Shown here piece after piece: positions 8,436 through 16,287 of a stretch of 64,000 nt of DNA. Every line of letters starts with the position of its first letter. Positions within the stretch are counted from its first letter, which is position 1. The translations under genes and the position numbers were made by a program. Under the pieces are notes generated by a model. It ran no database searches. It was not told the DNA's origin and was given only the letters and a program-made list of their open reading frames with translations. Source of the DNA: Streptomyces sp. NBC_01445 (GTDB lineage: Bacteria > Actinomycetota > Actinomycetes > Streptomycetales > Streptomycetaceae); NCBI RefSeq assembly GCF_035918235.1, contig NZ_CP109485.1:1178001-1242000 (forward strand), written 5' to 3'.

Positions 8436-9905
8436 GTGAAGCGTTTGGTACCGCGGCAGGACTTCGCCGCGTCTCTCGTCGTGTTCCTGGTCGCCCTGCC
8501 GCTCTGCGTGGGCGTGGCCGTGGCGTCCGGCGTCCCGGCCGAACTCGGCCTCGTCACCGGCATCGTGGGCGGTCTGGTAGCCGGGTCCATGCCCGGCAGC
8601 AGTCTTCAGGTGAGCGGGCCCGCGGCCGGGCTCACCGTGCTCGTGTACGAGGCCGTGCAGGCGTACGGCCTGCCGGTGCTCGGCGTCATCGTGCTCGGGG
8701 CAGGGCTGCTCCAGCTCCTCATGGGCAGCCTGCGCCTGGGCCGCTGGTTCCGGGCGATCTCCGTAGCGGTCGTCGAGGGCATGCTCGCCGGGATCGGTCT
8801 CGTACTGATCGCCGGGCAGCTCTACGCGATGGCCGACACGCCAGCCCCCGCGTCGGGGCCGGACAAACTCGCCGGGCTGCCCGGCCTGTTGATCGACTCG
8901 GCCTCCTCGTCGAAGGCGCTCGCCGCGCTCGCCCTCGGCGTGGGCACGATCGTCGTGCTGCTCGGCTGGAAGCGGCTGCCCAAGGCGGCCCAGGTGGTGC
9001 CCGCGCCGCTCGCCGCGGTGGGGCTCGCGACGCTCGCGGCCGCCGGGTTCGGCCTGCCGGTCGCGCGGGTCGAGGTGCAGGGTCTGATCGAGACCGTGCA
9101 GCCGCCCGGCGCCGACGCGTTCGGGCAGCTCGCGAGCGTCGGGGTGCTCGGCACCGTCCTCGCGTTCACCCTCATCGCCTCCGCCGAGAGCCTGTTCAGC
9201 GCCGCCGCCGTCGACCGGATGCACGACGGGCCGCGCACGTCGTACGACAAGGAACTCATCGCGCAGGGCACCGGCAACACCGTGTGCGGGCTGCTCGGCG
9301 CACTGCCGCTGACGGCGGTGATCGTACGCAGCGCCGCCAACGTCCAGGCGGGCGCCCGCACCAAGGCCTCCCGGGTCCTGCACGGCGTGTGGCTCCTGCT
9401 GTTCGCGGCGCTGCTGCCCGCCGCGCTCGGCGTGATCCCGGTCGCCGCGCTCGCGGCCGTCCTGGTCCACGCGGGCTGCAAGCTCATCCCCGTACGGCAG
9501 ATCGCGGGGCTGTGGCGTGAACACCGGGGTGAGGCCCTGATCCTGATCGTCACGGCGGTGTCGATCGTCGCCGTCAGCATGTTCGAGGGCGTGCTCATCG
9601 GTCTGGCGCTCGCGGTGGCGAAGACGGCGTGGGAGGCCTCGCACGTGCGGCTCGACGTCATAGACAAGGGCGCGGGACCGATCCAGGTGTATCTGACGGG
9701 CAACGCGACCTTCCTGCGGTTGCCGAAGATCCTCGACACCCTGGAGGCGCTGCCTCAGGACCGGCCCGTCGTGCTCGACCTGTCCGGTCTTCACCACCTC
9801 GACCACGCCTTCGGGACGGCGCTGCGGAACTGGGCGGACCGGCACAGCGGCGCCGGCACGGAGCCCGTCAAGGTCACTCCGGGCCAGGCGACTCCGGGGG
9901 GCTGA
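8436..9905 (+). CDS. SulP-family anion permease (SLC26 type)
   Basis: A 489-residue membrane transporter with about 11-12 helices. The family signature near the N-terminus is VALPLCVGVAVASGVPAELGLVTGIVGG, with SGPAAGLTVLV next, and the mid-protein motif IASAESLFSAAAVDR. The C-terminal 80 residues after the last helix form a short STAS-like domain (YLTGNATFLRLPKILDTL, then VVLDLSGLHHLDHAFG). SulP proteins carry sulfate, bicarbonate or other anions; the substrate cannot be read here. GTG 8436 follows GGAGG by about 9 bp. No carbonic anhydrase gene is adjacent. The gene converges on the TetR gene with 19 bp between stops. Confidence 0.85.
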   Translation: MKRLVPRQDFAASLVVFLVALPLCVGVAVASGVPAELGLVTGIVGGLVAGSMPGSSLQVSGPAAGLTVLVYEAVQAYGLPVLGVIVLGAGLLQLLMGSLRLGRWFRAISVAVVEGMLAGIGLVLIAGQLYAMADTPAPASGPDKLAGLPGLLIDSASSSKALAALALGVGTIVVLLGWKRLPKAAQVVPAPLAAVGLATLAAAGFGLPVARVEVQGLIETVQPPGADAFGQLASVGVLGTVLAFTLIASAESLFSAAAVDRMHDGPRTSYDKELIAQGTGNTVCGLLGALPLTAVIVRSAANVQAGARTKASRVLHGVWLLLFAALLPAALGVIPVAALAAVLVHAGCKLIPVRQIAGLWREHRGEALILIVTAVSIVAVSMFEGVLIGLALAVAKTAWEASHVRLDVIDKGAGPIQVYLTGNATFLRLPKILDTLEALPQDRPVVLDLSGLHHLDHAFGTALRNWADRHSGAGTEPVKVTPGQATPGG

Positions 9906-9924
9906 GCCCGGCCCGTGCGGCGCG

Positions 9925-10533
9925 CTACGACGTGATCGCCCCGAGCAGGGCCCGCGCGCACAGGTCGCGTACCTGATCCCGTGACAGCTCCGGCTCGTCG
10001 AGCCACTCCAGGCACACGGCCACCATGAAGGCCAGCCAGCCGCGGACGGCGAGCCGGAGCACGGGGGATTCGCCGTCGATGTGGGAGCTGTCGGGGTCGG
10101 CGGCGAGCGCCTCGACGATCTGGCGCTCCTGCGCGGCCAAGCCCCGCCGGTACACCTGGCGCACGGCCGGGTCGCCCGCGGCCTCGGCTCGGTGAAAGGC
10201 GCGGAAGCCCTCGCCGTGGGCCTCCACATAGCCGAGGAACGTGTCCAGGCCCACGGCGATCTGCTCGCGCACGGGGATCCCGGGAACAGCTGCCGTCAGG
10301 CGCAGCATCCGCTCGCTCTCGCGCTGGACGACGGCGGCGAAGAAGTCCCGTTTGGTCGGGAAGTAGTGGTAGAGCAGCCCGCGCGAGACGCCGGCGATCT
10401 CGGCGACCTGCTCGATCCAGACGTCGTCGTACGTGCTCTGCGCGAAGAGCCGCGCACCCACGCTGAGCAGCTGTTCTCGGCGCTCCTCCGTGCTCAGCCG
10501 ACGGCGCGTGCGCTCCTGCTCCCTGGCGGCCAT
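9925..10533 (-). CDS. TetR-family repressor, probable regulator of the adjacent P450
   Basis: A 202-residue TetR protein. The N-terminal HTH is LLSVGARLFAQSTYDDVWIEQVAEIAG followed by RGLLYHYFPTKRDFFAAVV; the remainder is a helical ligand domain. It is divergent from a CYP102-like P450 with 124 bp between starts, and that gap holds a 13-bp imperfect inverted repeat. The arrangement recalls Bm3R1, the TetR-type repressor beside the Bacillus CYP102A1 gene, which suggests fatty acid-type inducers, although that is inference. Confidence 0.85.
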   Translation of the reverse strand: MAAREQERTRRRLSTEERREQLLSVGARLFAQSTYDDVWIEQVAEIAGVSRGLLYHYFPTKRDFFAAVVQRESERMLRLTAAVPGIPVREQIAVGLDTFLGYVEAHGEGFRAFHRAEAAGDPAVRQVYRRGLAAQERQIVEALAADPDSSHIDGESPVLRLAVRGWLAFMVAVCLEWLDEPELSRDQVRDLCARALLGAITS

Positions 10534-10559
10534 GACAGCACTTTACCCGCATTACTTGA

Positions 10560-10606
10560 CGTGAATTCAATAGCGGGACCACACTGGGAAGCGTATTGAA
10601 CCCACG
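10560..10606. promoter_or_regulatory. Candidate TetR operator between divergent TetR and P450 genes
   Basis: Arms CGTGAATTCAATA (10560-10572) and TATTGAACCCACG (10594-10606) match in 11 of 13 positions, with a perfect TTCAATA/TATTGAA core and a 21-bp spacer. The AT-rich core stands out from its surroundings and lies in the 124-bp divergent intergenic region, the expected place for autorepression and P450 control. Confidence 0.55.
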
Positions 10607-10657
10607 TATAACAGCGGCTCGGGTACACGCACTCTCTACGTCCAGCAGGTGGGGATC

Positions 10658-12139
10658 ATGGCTCAGTTGACGCAGCCGGCGACGGATTCGACACCGCCGA
10701 AGGGCTTTCGCAGCGCCGAGCTCGGCTGGCCCGGACTCGACCGGATTCCGCACCCGCCGCGACGGGTGCCTTTCGTCGGCGACATCCTCGGCGCGAACGT
10801 GCGCACGCCGGTGCAGGACTCCATGCGGATCGGCAAGGAACTCGGGCCCGTCTTCCGCCGCAAGGCCTTCGGCAACGAGATCGTGTTCGTCTGGGGCACG
10901 CGGTTCGCCGCCGACATGGCCGACGAGTCGCGCTTCGCCAAGCATGTCGGCCTGGGCGTGGCCAATCTGCGGCCGATGGCCGGTGACGGCCTGTTCACCG
11001 CGTACAACCACGAGCCCAACTGGCAGCTGGCTCACGACGTACTCGCTCCCGGCTTCGGCCGCGACGCGATGGCGGGCTACCACCCGCTGATGCTGGACGT
11101 CGCGGGGCGCCTGATGGCGGCCTGGGACGCCCGGGAGGCGGCGGGCGAGGCCGTGGACGTGCCCGGCGACATGACGAAGCTGACCCTGGAGACGATCGCT
11201 CGGACCGGTTTCGGCCATGACTTCGGGTCGTTCGAGCGGGAGCGGCCCCACCCGTTCGTGACGGCCATGGTCGGCACGCTGTCGTTCGCGCAGCGCCGCA
11301 ACGTGGTGCCACCGGCGCTCGCTCCCCTGCTCCTGCGGAGCGCGGAGCGGCGCAACGCCGCGGACATGGCGTACCTCAACCGAACCGTGGACGACGTCGT
11401 CGCCGCGCGGCGGGCCGCGTCCGGATCACGCACCGGCGGGCAGGGCGACCTGCTCGACCGCATGCTGGAGGTCGCCCACCCCGACACCGGGGAGCGGCTC
11501 TCCCCCGAGAACATACGGCGCCAGGTCATCACATTCCTCGTCGCCGGACACGAGACGACGTCGGGGGCGCTGTCGTTCGCGTTGCACTATCTGGCGCACC
11601 ACCCCGACGTCCTCGCGAAGGCGCGCGAAGAGGTGGAGCGGGTGTGGGGCGACGCGGACGAGCCCGCGTACGAGCAGGTGGCCAAGCTCCGCTATCTGCG
11701 CCGGGTTCTCGACGAGTCCTTGCGGCTGTGGCCGACGGCTCCGGCGTTCGCCCGCGAGGCCACCGTCGACACGACACTCGGGGGGATCCACCCGATGCGC
11801 AGGGGCGCTTGGGCGCTGGTCCTGACTGCGCTCCTGCACCGCGACCCGGAGGCGTGGGGTGACGACCCGGAGGCCTTCGACCCGGACCGCTTCGCTCCGG
11901 CCGCCGTGCGTTCGCGCGCCCCGCATGTCTTCAAACCGTTCGGCACAGGTGCGCGGGCGTGCATCGGCCGCCAATTCGCCCTGCACGAGGCGACGTTGGT
12001 ACTCGGCCTGCTGCTTCGGCGTTACGACCTGCACCCCGAACCGGGCTACCGGCTGCGCGTCGCGGAACGCCTGACGCTGATGCCGGAGGGCCTGCGGCTC
12101 AACCTGGGACGCCGGGCGAAGGTCCGTACGGCGGACTGA
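10658..12139 (+). CDS. Cytochrome P450, CYP102-like heme domain without reductase
   Basis: A 493-residue monooxygenase. The I-helix oxygen motif is FLVAGHETTSGALSF, the K-helix ExxR is DESLRLWP, and the heme loop is FKPFGTGARACIGRQFALHEA, where Cys is the iron ligand. The QFALHEATLVLGLLLRRYDL run after the heme loop is characteristic of CYP102 fatty-acid hydroxylases. The protein ends after the heme domain, so it lacks the fused FMN/FAD reductase of P450-BM3 and needs separate redox partners, as CYP102B members do. ATG 10658 was chosen over GTG 10649 because of the AGGTGGGG just upstream. It is probably controlled by the divergent TetR. Confidence 0.85.
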   Translation: MAQLTQPATDSTPPKGFRSAELGWPGLDRIPHPPRRVPFVGDILGANVRTPVQDSMRIGKELGPVFRRKAFGNEIVFVWGTRFAADMADESRFAKHVGLGVANLRPMAGDGLFTAYNHEPNWQLAHDVLAPGFGRDAMAGYHPLMLDVAGRLMAAWDAREAAGEAVDVPGDMTKLTLETIARTGFGHDFGSFERERPHPFVTAMVGTLSFAQRRNVVPPALAPLLLRSAERRNAADMAYLNRTVDDVVAARRAASGSRTGGQGDLLDRMLEVAHPDTGERLSPENIRRQVITFLVAGHETTSGALSFALHYLAHHPDVLAKAREEVERVWGDADEPAYEQVAKLRYLRRVLDESLRLWPTAPAFAREATVDTTLGGIHPMRRGAWALVLTALLHRDPEAWGDDPEAFDPDRFAPAAVRSRAPHVFKPFGTGARACIGRQFALHEATLVLGLLLRRYDLHPEPGYRLRVAERLTLMPEGLRLNLGRRAKVRTAD

Positions 12140-12226
12140 GTTCGACACCTGAGTTCGACGGCTGAGCCCCCCTCGGCTCTCGCGTCGAAGGCGAATTGTC
12201 AGACCCGTGCGCAAGAGTGGAGGCAC

Positions 12227-12502
12227 ATGTCTGTACATCCACGTCTTCGCCGAGCTGAGGGGCCCATCGATATGAACGCGACCAGGAGTGCCGAACTCGC
12301 CGCGGCCCAGGCCTGCCTGCGCCTGCTGCACACCGCGCGCGCCGCACTGACCGGATGCGAGCCGGCGACCGCCGCCTCGCTGCTCGCCCTGCCGATCGCG
12401 GAGGCCGACGAGGCCCTGGACAGGGCGGGACTCGCGGGAAACGAGGCGTGGCTGCTGGAGAAGCTGTACGACTTGGGAACGGAGAAGCGCGTTCATACGT
12501 GA
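12227..12502 (+). CDS. Small hypothetical protein
   Basis: A 91-residue (or 76 if started at ATG 12272) Ala/Leu-rich, probably all-helical protein with no signal peptide and one Cys pair too far apart to suggest a metal site. I do not recognise it. Both starts have plausible ribosome sites (GGAGG before 12227, GAGGGG before 12272). Its stop codon lies in the first unit of a tandem repeat that separates it from the second P450 gene. The coding pattern is Streptomyces-like, but expression is uncertain. Confidence 0.5.
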   Translation: MSVHPRLRRAEGPIDMNATRSAELAAAQACLRLLHTARAALTGCEPATAASLLALPIAEADEALDRAGLAGNEAWLLEKLYDLGTEKRVHT

Positions 12503-12600
12503 GGTAGGTGTAGTCGTCCGTAGGTGAGGTATGCGTGTTCGTCCGCAGGTGAGGTACGTATGTGTTCGTCCGCAGGTGACGGGCGTACGTCCACTTCCCG
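12499..12600. repeat. Short tandem repeat with GTGAGGTA core
   Basis: The octamer GTGAGGTA begins at 12499, 12524 and 12549, and a degenerate copy GTGACGGG at 12576, giving a period of 25-27 bp. Each unit continues into a variable TGYRTGTT-like part and ends CGTCCGYAG. The array lies between the stop of the small upstream gene and the TTG start of the second P450. Confidence 0.75.
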
Positions 12601-12638
12601 CGTTCCCCCGCATTACCGCGACCGGTCAGGAGAGCTCG

Positions 12639-13889
12639 TTGACGATCCCACCCGTGGTCCCGCACCGCATCGACCCGGCCGGTGGCTGCCCGCACGCGGC
12701 GAACGCGCGGCTGCTCGACCAGGGCGTCGTCGCCCCTGTCGTGCTGCCCGGTGACGTCGAGGGCATGGTGGTCCTCGGCCACGACGCCCTCAAGGACTTC
12801 CTAGCGCACCCCGATGTCGCCAAGAGCGCCCGGCACTTCACCGCCCTGGTCGAGGGCCGTATACCCGACGGCTGGCCGCTCATGACCTTCGCGACCGTGC
12901 CGGGCATGACGACCGCGGACGACGAGGACCACCGGCGGCTGCGGTCGCTGGTGAGCCGGGCGTTCACGGCGCGCCGCGTCGAGGCGCTGCGGCCGCGGGT
13001 CGAGGAGCTGACCGGCGAGTTGCTCGACGCTCTGGAGGCAGCCGTGGCCGAGGGCGAGGACGTCGTGGAGCTGCGGCGGCAGTTCGCGCTGCCGCTCCCG
13101 ATGAGCGTGATCTGTGAACTGCTCGGTGTGGACGAGGAGTTCAGGGGACGGCTGCACCATCTGTCGGGGCAGGTCGTGGCCACCGACATCGGCCCACGCG
13201 AGGCAGTGGCCGCCAACCGTGAGCTGGTGTCCGTCCTCGCGGCGGTCGCCGCGTCCCGGGCGAGCCGGCCGGGCGACGACCTGACGAGCGCGCTGATCGC
13301 GGCGCGCGAGGAGGACGGCGACCGGCTGAGCGAGCAGGAGCTGATCGGCACCCTGCTCCTGATGATCGTCGCCGGGCACGAGACGACGCTGAACCTGATC
13401 ACGAACGCCGTGCGCGCCCTGTGCGCCCACCGCGACCAGCTCGACCTCGTCCTGTCGGGCGGGGCGTCCTGGTCCGACGTGGTGGAGGAGACCCTGCGCT
13501 GGGACAGCCCCGTCAGCTACTTCCCGTTCCGCTACCCGACGTGTGATCTGACGGTGGAGGGCACGGTGATCCCCCGGGGCACTCCGGTGCTCGCGGGCTA
13601 CTCGGCGGCGGGGCGTGACCGGAGCGCGCACGGCCCGGACGCCGACCGGTTCGACGTCACCCGAGCCTCGGCCGCCCGCCACATCTCGCTCGGCCACGGC
13701 CCGCACTACTGCCTGGGGGCGCCGCTCGCCCGCATGGAGGCCACCATCGCCCTGGAGCGCCTGTTCACCCGTTTCCCCGGTCTCGATGTCGCCGCGCCCG
13801 ACGCGGAGCTCGCGCGGAAGGCGGGCTTCGTGGGCAACAGCGTCGACCAACTCCCGGTGCGCCTGCGGCCGGTGGCCGGGGCAGCCTGA
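12639..13889 (+). CDS. Cytochrome P450 (class I, CYP105/107-like)
   Basis: A 416-residue soluble bacterial P450. The I-helix is IVAGHETTLNLITNAV, the ExxR is EETLRWDSPV, and the heme loop is HISLGHGPHYCLGAPLARMEA with Cys as the axial ligand. The usual Phe of the heme loop is Leu. I placed the start at TTG 12639 (MTIPPVVPHRID) because AGGAGA ends 5 bp before it and the protein then has the family's normal N-terminus; upstream in-frame codons run through the tandem repeat and are unlikely to be translated. No ferredoxin gene is adjacent. The substrate is unknown. Confidence 0.85.
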   Translation: MTIPPVVPHRIDPAGGCPHAANARLLDQGVVAPVVLPGDVEGMVVLGHDALKDFLAHPDVAKSARHFTALVEGRIPDGWPLMTFATVPGMTTADDEDHRRLRSLVSRAFTARRVEALRPRVEELTGELLDALEAAVAEGEDVVELRRQFALPLPMSVICELLGVDEEFRGRLHHLSGQVVATDIGPREAVAANRELVSVLAAVAASRASRPGDDLTSALIAAREEDGDRLSEQELIGTLLLMIVAGHETTLNLITNAVRALCAHRDQLDLVLSGGASWSDVVEETLRWDSPVSYFPFRYPTCDLTVEGTVIPRGTPVLAGYSAAGRDRSAHGPDADRFDVTRASAARHISLGHGPHYCLGAPLARMEATIALERLFTRFPGLDVAAPDAELARKAGFVGNSVDQLPVRLRPVAGAA

Positions 13890-13997
13890 GGGACGGCTCC
13901 CGGGGGTACTGGTCCGCTGGTCCTAGGCCGCGCGACCTGGGTCGATACGGTCCTTCCGCCCGTGGCCCAGGTGCGCCCGGCCCCCCAGACTGACCCC

Positions 13998-14777
13998 ATG
14001 GACGCCTCACGCACCGACGCCTATCTCCGCCGCATCGCGACACCGCGCCCCGCGGCGCCGACCGCGCAGGCACTGCGCACCCTGCACCTCGCGCACCAGC
14101 GGACGGTCCCGTTCGAGAACCTCTCGATCCACCTGGGCGAGGACATCTCCATCGATGAGGACGCGATCGTCGCCAAGCTCGTGGACCGCCACCGCGGCGG
14201 CTTCTGTTACGAACTCAACGGCGGCTTCGCGGCGCTGCTCACCGCGCTGGGCTTCGAGGTGTCGCTGCTCCAGGGCCGGGTGTACGGCAAGGACGGGCAC
14301 CTCGGCATCCCGTACGACCATCTCGCCCTCCGGGTCCGTACCGTCGACGGGGCCGATCTGCTCGCGGACGTCGGTTTCGGGGCGCACAGCCACTTCCCGC
14401 TCGACCTCGGTGAGCGGGGGGAGCAGCGGGACCCCGGCGGCGTCTTCCGGATCGCCGAGACGAAGGAGGGCGACCTGCGTGTGTCCAAGGACGGGGTGCC
14501 GGAGTACCTCCTCGAACAACGCCCGCGCGAGCTGCGGGACTTCGAGGCCGGGTGCTGGTACAACTCCACGTCGCCGCAGTCGACGTTCACGCGGTCGCTG
14601 GTCTGCTCGCTGGTCACGGACGAGGGCCGGCTGACCCTGAGCGGACGCACGCTGAAGACGACAGCCGGCGGCGAGCGCCACAGTACGGAACTCGCGTCCG
14701 ACCGGGAGGTGCTGGACACGTACCGCGACTCGTTCGGCATCGAGCTCGACCGGGTGCCGCCGGACCCAGCCGCCTGA
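13998..14777 (+). CDS. nat: Arylamine N-acetyltransferase
   Basis: Transfers acetyl from acetyl-CoA to arylamines or hydrazines; relatives close the amide in some polyketide pathways. The 259-residue protein has the complete Cys-His-Asp triad: Cys in RHRGGFCYELNGG, His in IPYDHLALRV, and Asp in LLADVGFGAHSHFP. The N-terminal PFENLSIHLGE is also a family mark. Start ATG 13998 gives the normal MDASRTDAYLRRI N-terminus. It follows the second P450 by about 110 bp on the same strand. A catalytic role is well supported, the physiological substrate is not. Confidence 0.9.
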   Translation: MDASRTDAYLRRIATPRPAAPTAQALRTLHLAHQRTVPFENLSIHLGEDISIDEDAIVAKLVDRHRGGFCYELNGGFAALLTALGFEVSLLQGRVYGKDGHLGIPYDHLALRVRTVDGADLLADVGFGAHSHFPLDLGERGEQRDPGGVFRIAETKEGDLRVSKDGVPEYLLEQRPRELRDFEAGCWYNSTSPQSTFTRSLVCSLVTDEGRLTLSGRTLKTTAGGERHSTELASDREVLDTYRDSFGIELDRVPPDPAA

Positions 14778-14859
14778 ATCCGGCCCTGCGGCCCTGCAGC
14801 TGTGCACCTCTACGGCTGTGCACCTCTGCGGCTCTCCGGTCTCTCCGACTGCCCGGTTC

Positions 14860-15648
14860 TCAGCTGTCGGCGGTGTGCTCGGCGACGGTGCGGTCGAGTG
14901 CGGGGACGAGCCAGTCGAGGGTCAACTCCGCGCGGCGCGTGAGCCACCCGGGATCGGGGGCGGTGTCGGCCGGGCCGCCCTCGTACCGTCGGCGTTCGAT
15001 GTCCGCCACGACCTCGGCGGGCGCGCCCAGTTCGGTGAGGACGGCGAGTGCCTCGGCCTTGCTGACAAGGGTTCCGTCGCGCAGGGTGACCGTCGCCCGG
15101 GCCAGGACCATCAGTCCCAGGTCGACCCAGACATTCTCCAGCCACAACTCGGGGCGCCCGGTCCTGGGCCGCCAGTAGCCGGTCAGGTCGGTGAGGATGT
15201 ACTCCCTGAGCGTGCGGTCGTCCACCGGCGGCAGGGTGCCCGCGATGGCGTCTCCATGGAGCACGAGGCCGTAGGTGTGGAGTTCGCGCCGGGTGATGGG
15301 CGTGACCGGGCGGGCGTAGGCCTCCCGGTGGGCCCAGGTGAAGTGCGTACGGTCAGGGTCGTCGAGGTCCCCGTGCGGCATGTAGGAGCAGTGGAGGTGG
15401 GCCGCGAGGGGCAGTTCCGCGTCGATTCCCTCGTGCAGCGTGGCGAGCCGTGTCTCCTCGTCCGGCTTGAGCGGGTGCGGGACGACGGCGATCAGGTCGA
15501 GGTCGCTGCGCCCTTCCTGGTAGTCCCCGCCGGCGAGCGACCCGTGCGCCCACAGGGAGAACGGGGCAGGCAGTGTCTCGCGCAGCCCGGTCAGAAAGCG
15601 GTCGAGCAGGTCGGTCGTGGCCGCCGGATGTGCCTCCGCTGTAGTCAT
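14860..15648 (-). CDS. Nucleotidyltransferase related to aminoglycoside adenylyltransferases
   Basis: A 262-residue AadA-like protein. The nucleotidyltransferase core is LWAHGSLAGGDYQEGRSDLDLIAVV, with the G-S and D-x-D metal motif, followed by a helical C-terminal domain with ADS-type regions (REYILTDLTGYWRP, LRDGTLVSKAEALAVL). Such enzymes adenylylate streptomycin/spectinomycin, but many homologues have no known drug. It is the last gene of an operon after a DHA2 pump and TetR: the TetR stop and this start overlap by ATGA. That context supports, but does not prove, a resistance role. Confidence 0.75.
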   Translation of the reverse strand: MTTAEAHPAATTDLLDRFLTGLRETLPAPFSLWAHGSLAGGDYQEGRSDLDLIAVVPHPLKPDEETRLATLHEGIDAELPLAAHLHCSYMPHGDLDDPDRTHFTWAHREAYARPVTPITRRELHTYGLVLHGDAIAGTLPPVDDRTLREYILTDLTGYWRPRTGRPELWLENVWVDLGLMVLARATVTLRDGTLVSKAEALAVLTELGAPAEVVADIERRRYEGGPADTAPDPGWLTRRAELTLDWLVPALDRTVAEHTADS

Positions 15649-16283
15649 CCGGTCAGTGTGCCAGGAGTCAACTGGGCTTGTACGGCTGGTCCGTAGCGTT
15701 CGGTGATCTCTTCTACCGAGGCGGAGCGCACATGGGGGCCGCGTGCGATTCCGTACATGACGCCGAGACCGAGGAGCAGGGAGACGGCGAGCTCGGCGCG
15801 CAGGCCCGCATCCGGTCCGCGCAGGCGCTCGGCGAGGCGGTCGCTGACCTGCGCACGGAAGTTGGCGCGCAGGATGTCGCCCTGTTCGCCGTGGAGCGGG
15901 GCGAACACGATGCGCAGGATGGGGTCGGCGCCGTGCTCGGACTGGCCGGTGAGGAGGTGGCGCACCATGTGCCGGCCGAGGTCCTCCAGGGGGGCGTCGA
16001 GGAAGGTCTCCACGTCCGCCTCGAAGTTCATGACCTGGGAGAACAGGGCGTCCTTGTTGCCGAAGTACTTGAGGATCAGCGGGGCGCTGACCCCGGCGCG
16101 CTCCGCGACGGCCTTGAGGGTGATGTCGGTGTGCGCGTGCCGGGCGAGGAGGTGGCGGCAGGCGCGGATGATCGCGGTCTTGGTCACCTCTGCGTCGCGG
16201 CGCGCCGGCCCCGACCGGTGGTCATCTCTCACACCGGAGGTGGATTCCGACTCGGCGGACGCCGTCGGGGCCGGGCTCGTCAC
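15645..16283 (-). CDS. TetR-family repressor of the efflux operon
   Basis: About 212 residues. HTH: KTAIIRACRHLLARHAHTDITLKAVAERAGVSAPLILKYFGNKDALF; the C-terminal part resembles TetR_C domains with a PLHGEQGDILRANFRAQVSDRL segment. I chose GTG 16283 because AAGGAG lies just before it and it begins 4 bp after the MFS stop; a longer in-frame start would run far into that gene. It overlaps the next gene by ATGA, so pump, repressor and nucleotidyltransferase form one transcript. It most likely binds the two palindromes upstream of the pump gene. Confidence 0.85.
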   Translation of the reverse strand: MTSPAPTASAESESTSGVRDDHRSGPARRDAEVTKTAIIRACRHLLARHAHTDITLKAVAERAGVSAPLILKYFGNKDALFSQVMNFEADVETFLDAPLEDLGRHMVRHLLTGQSEHGADPILRIVFAPLHGEQGDILRANFRAQVSDRLAERLRGPDAGLRAELAVSLLLGLGVMYGIARGPHVRSASVEEITERYGPAVQAQLTPGTLTG

Positions 16284-16287
16284 GGGG

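Noticed and set aside
14801..14835. Two copies of CTGTGCACCTCT in the gap after the N-acetyltransferase
   Set aside because: Only two short copies, no palindrome and no clear link to a gene; probably chance or slippage.
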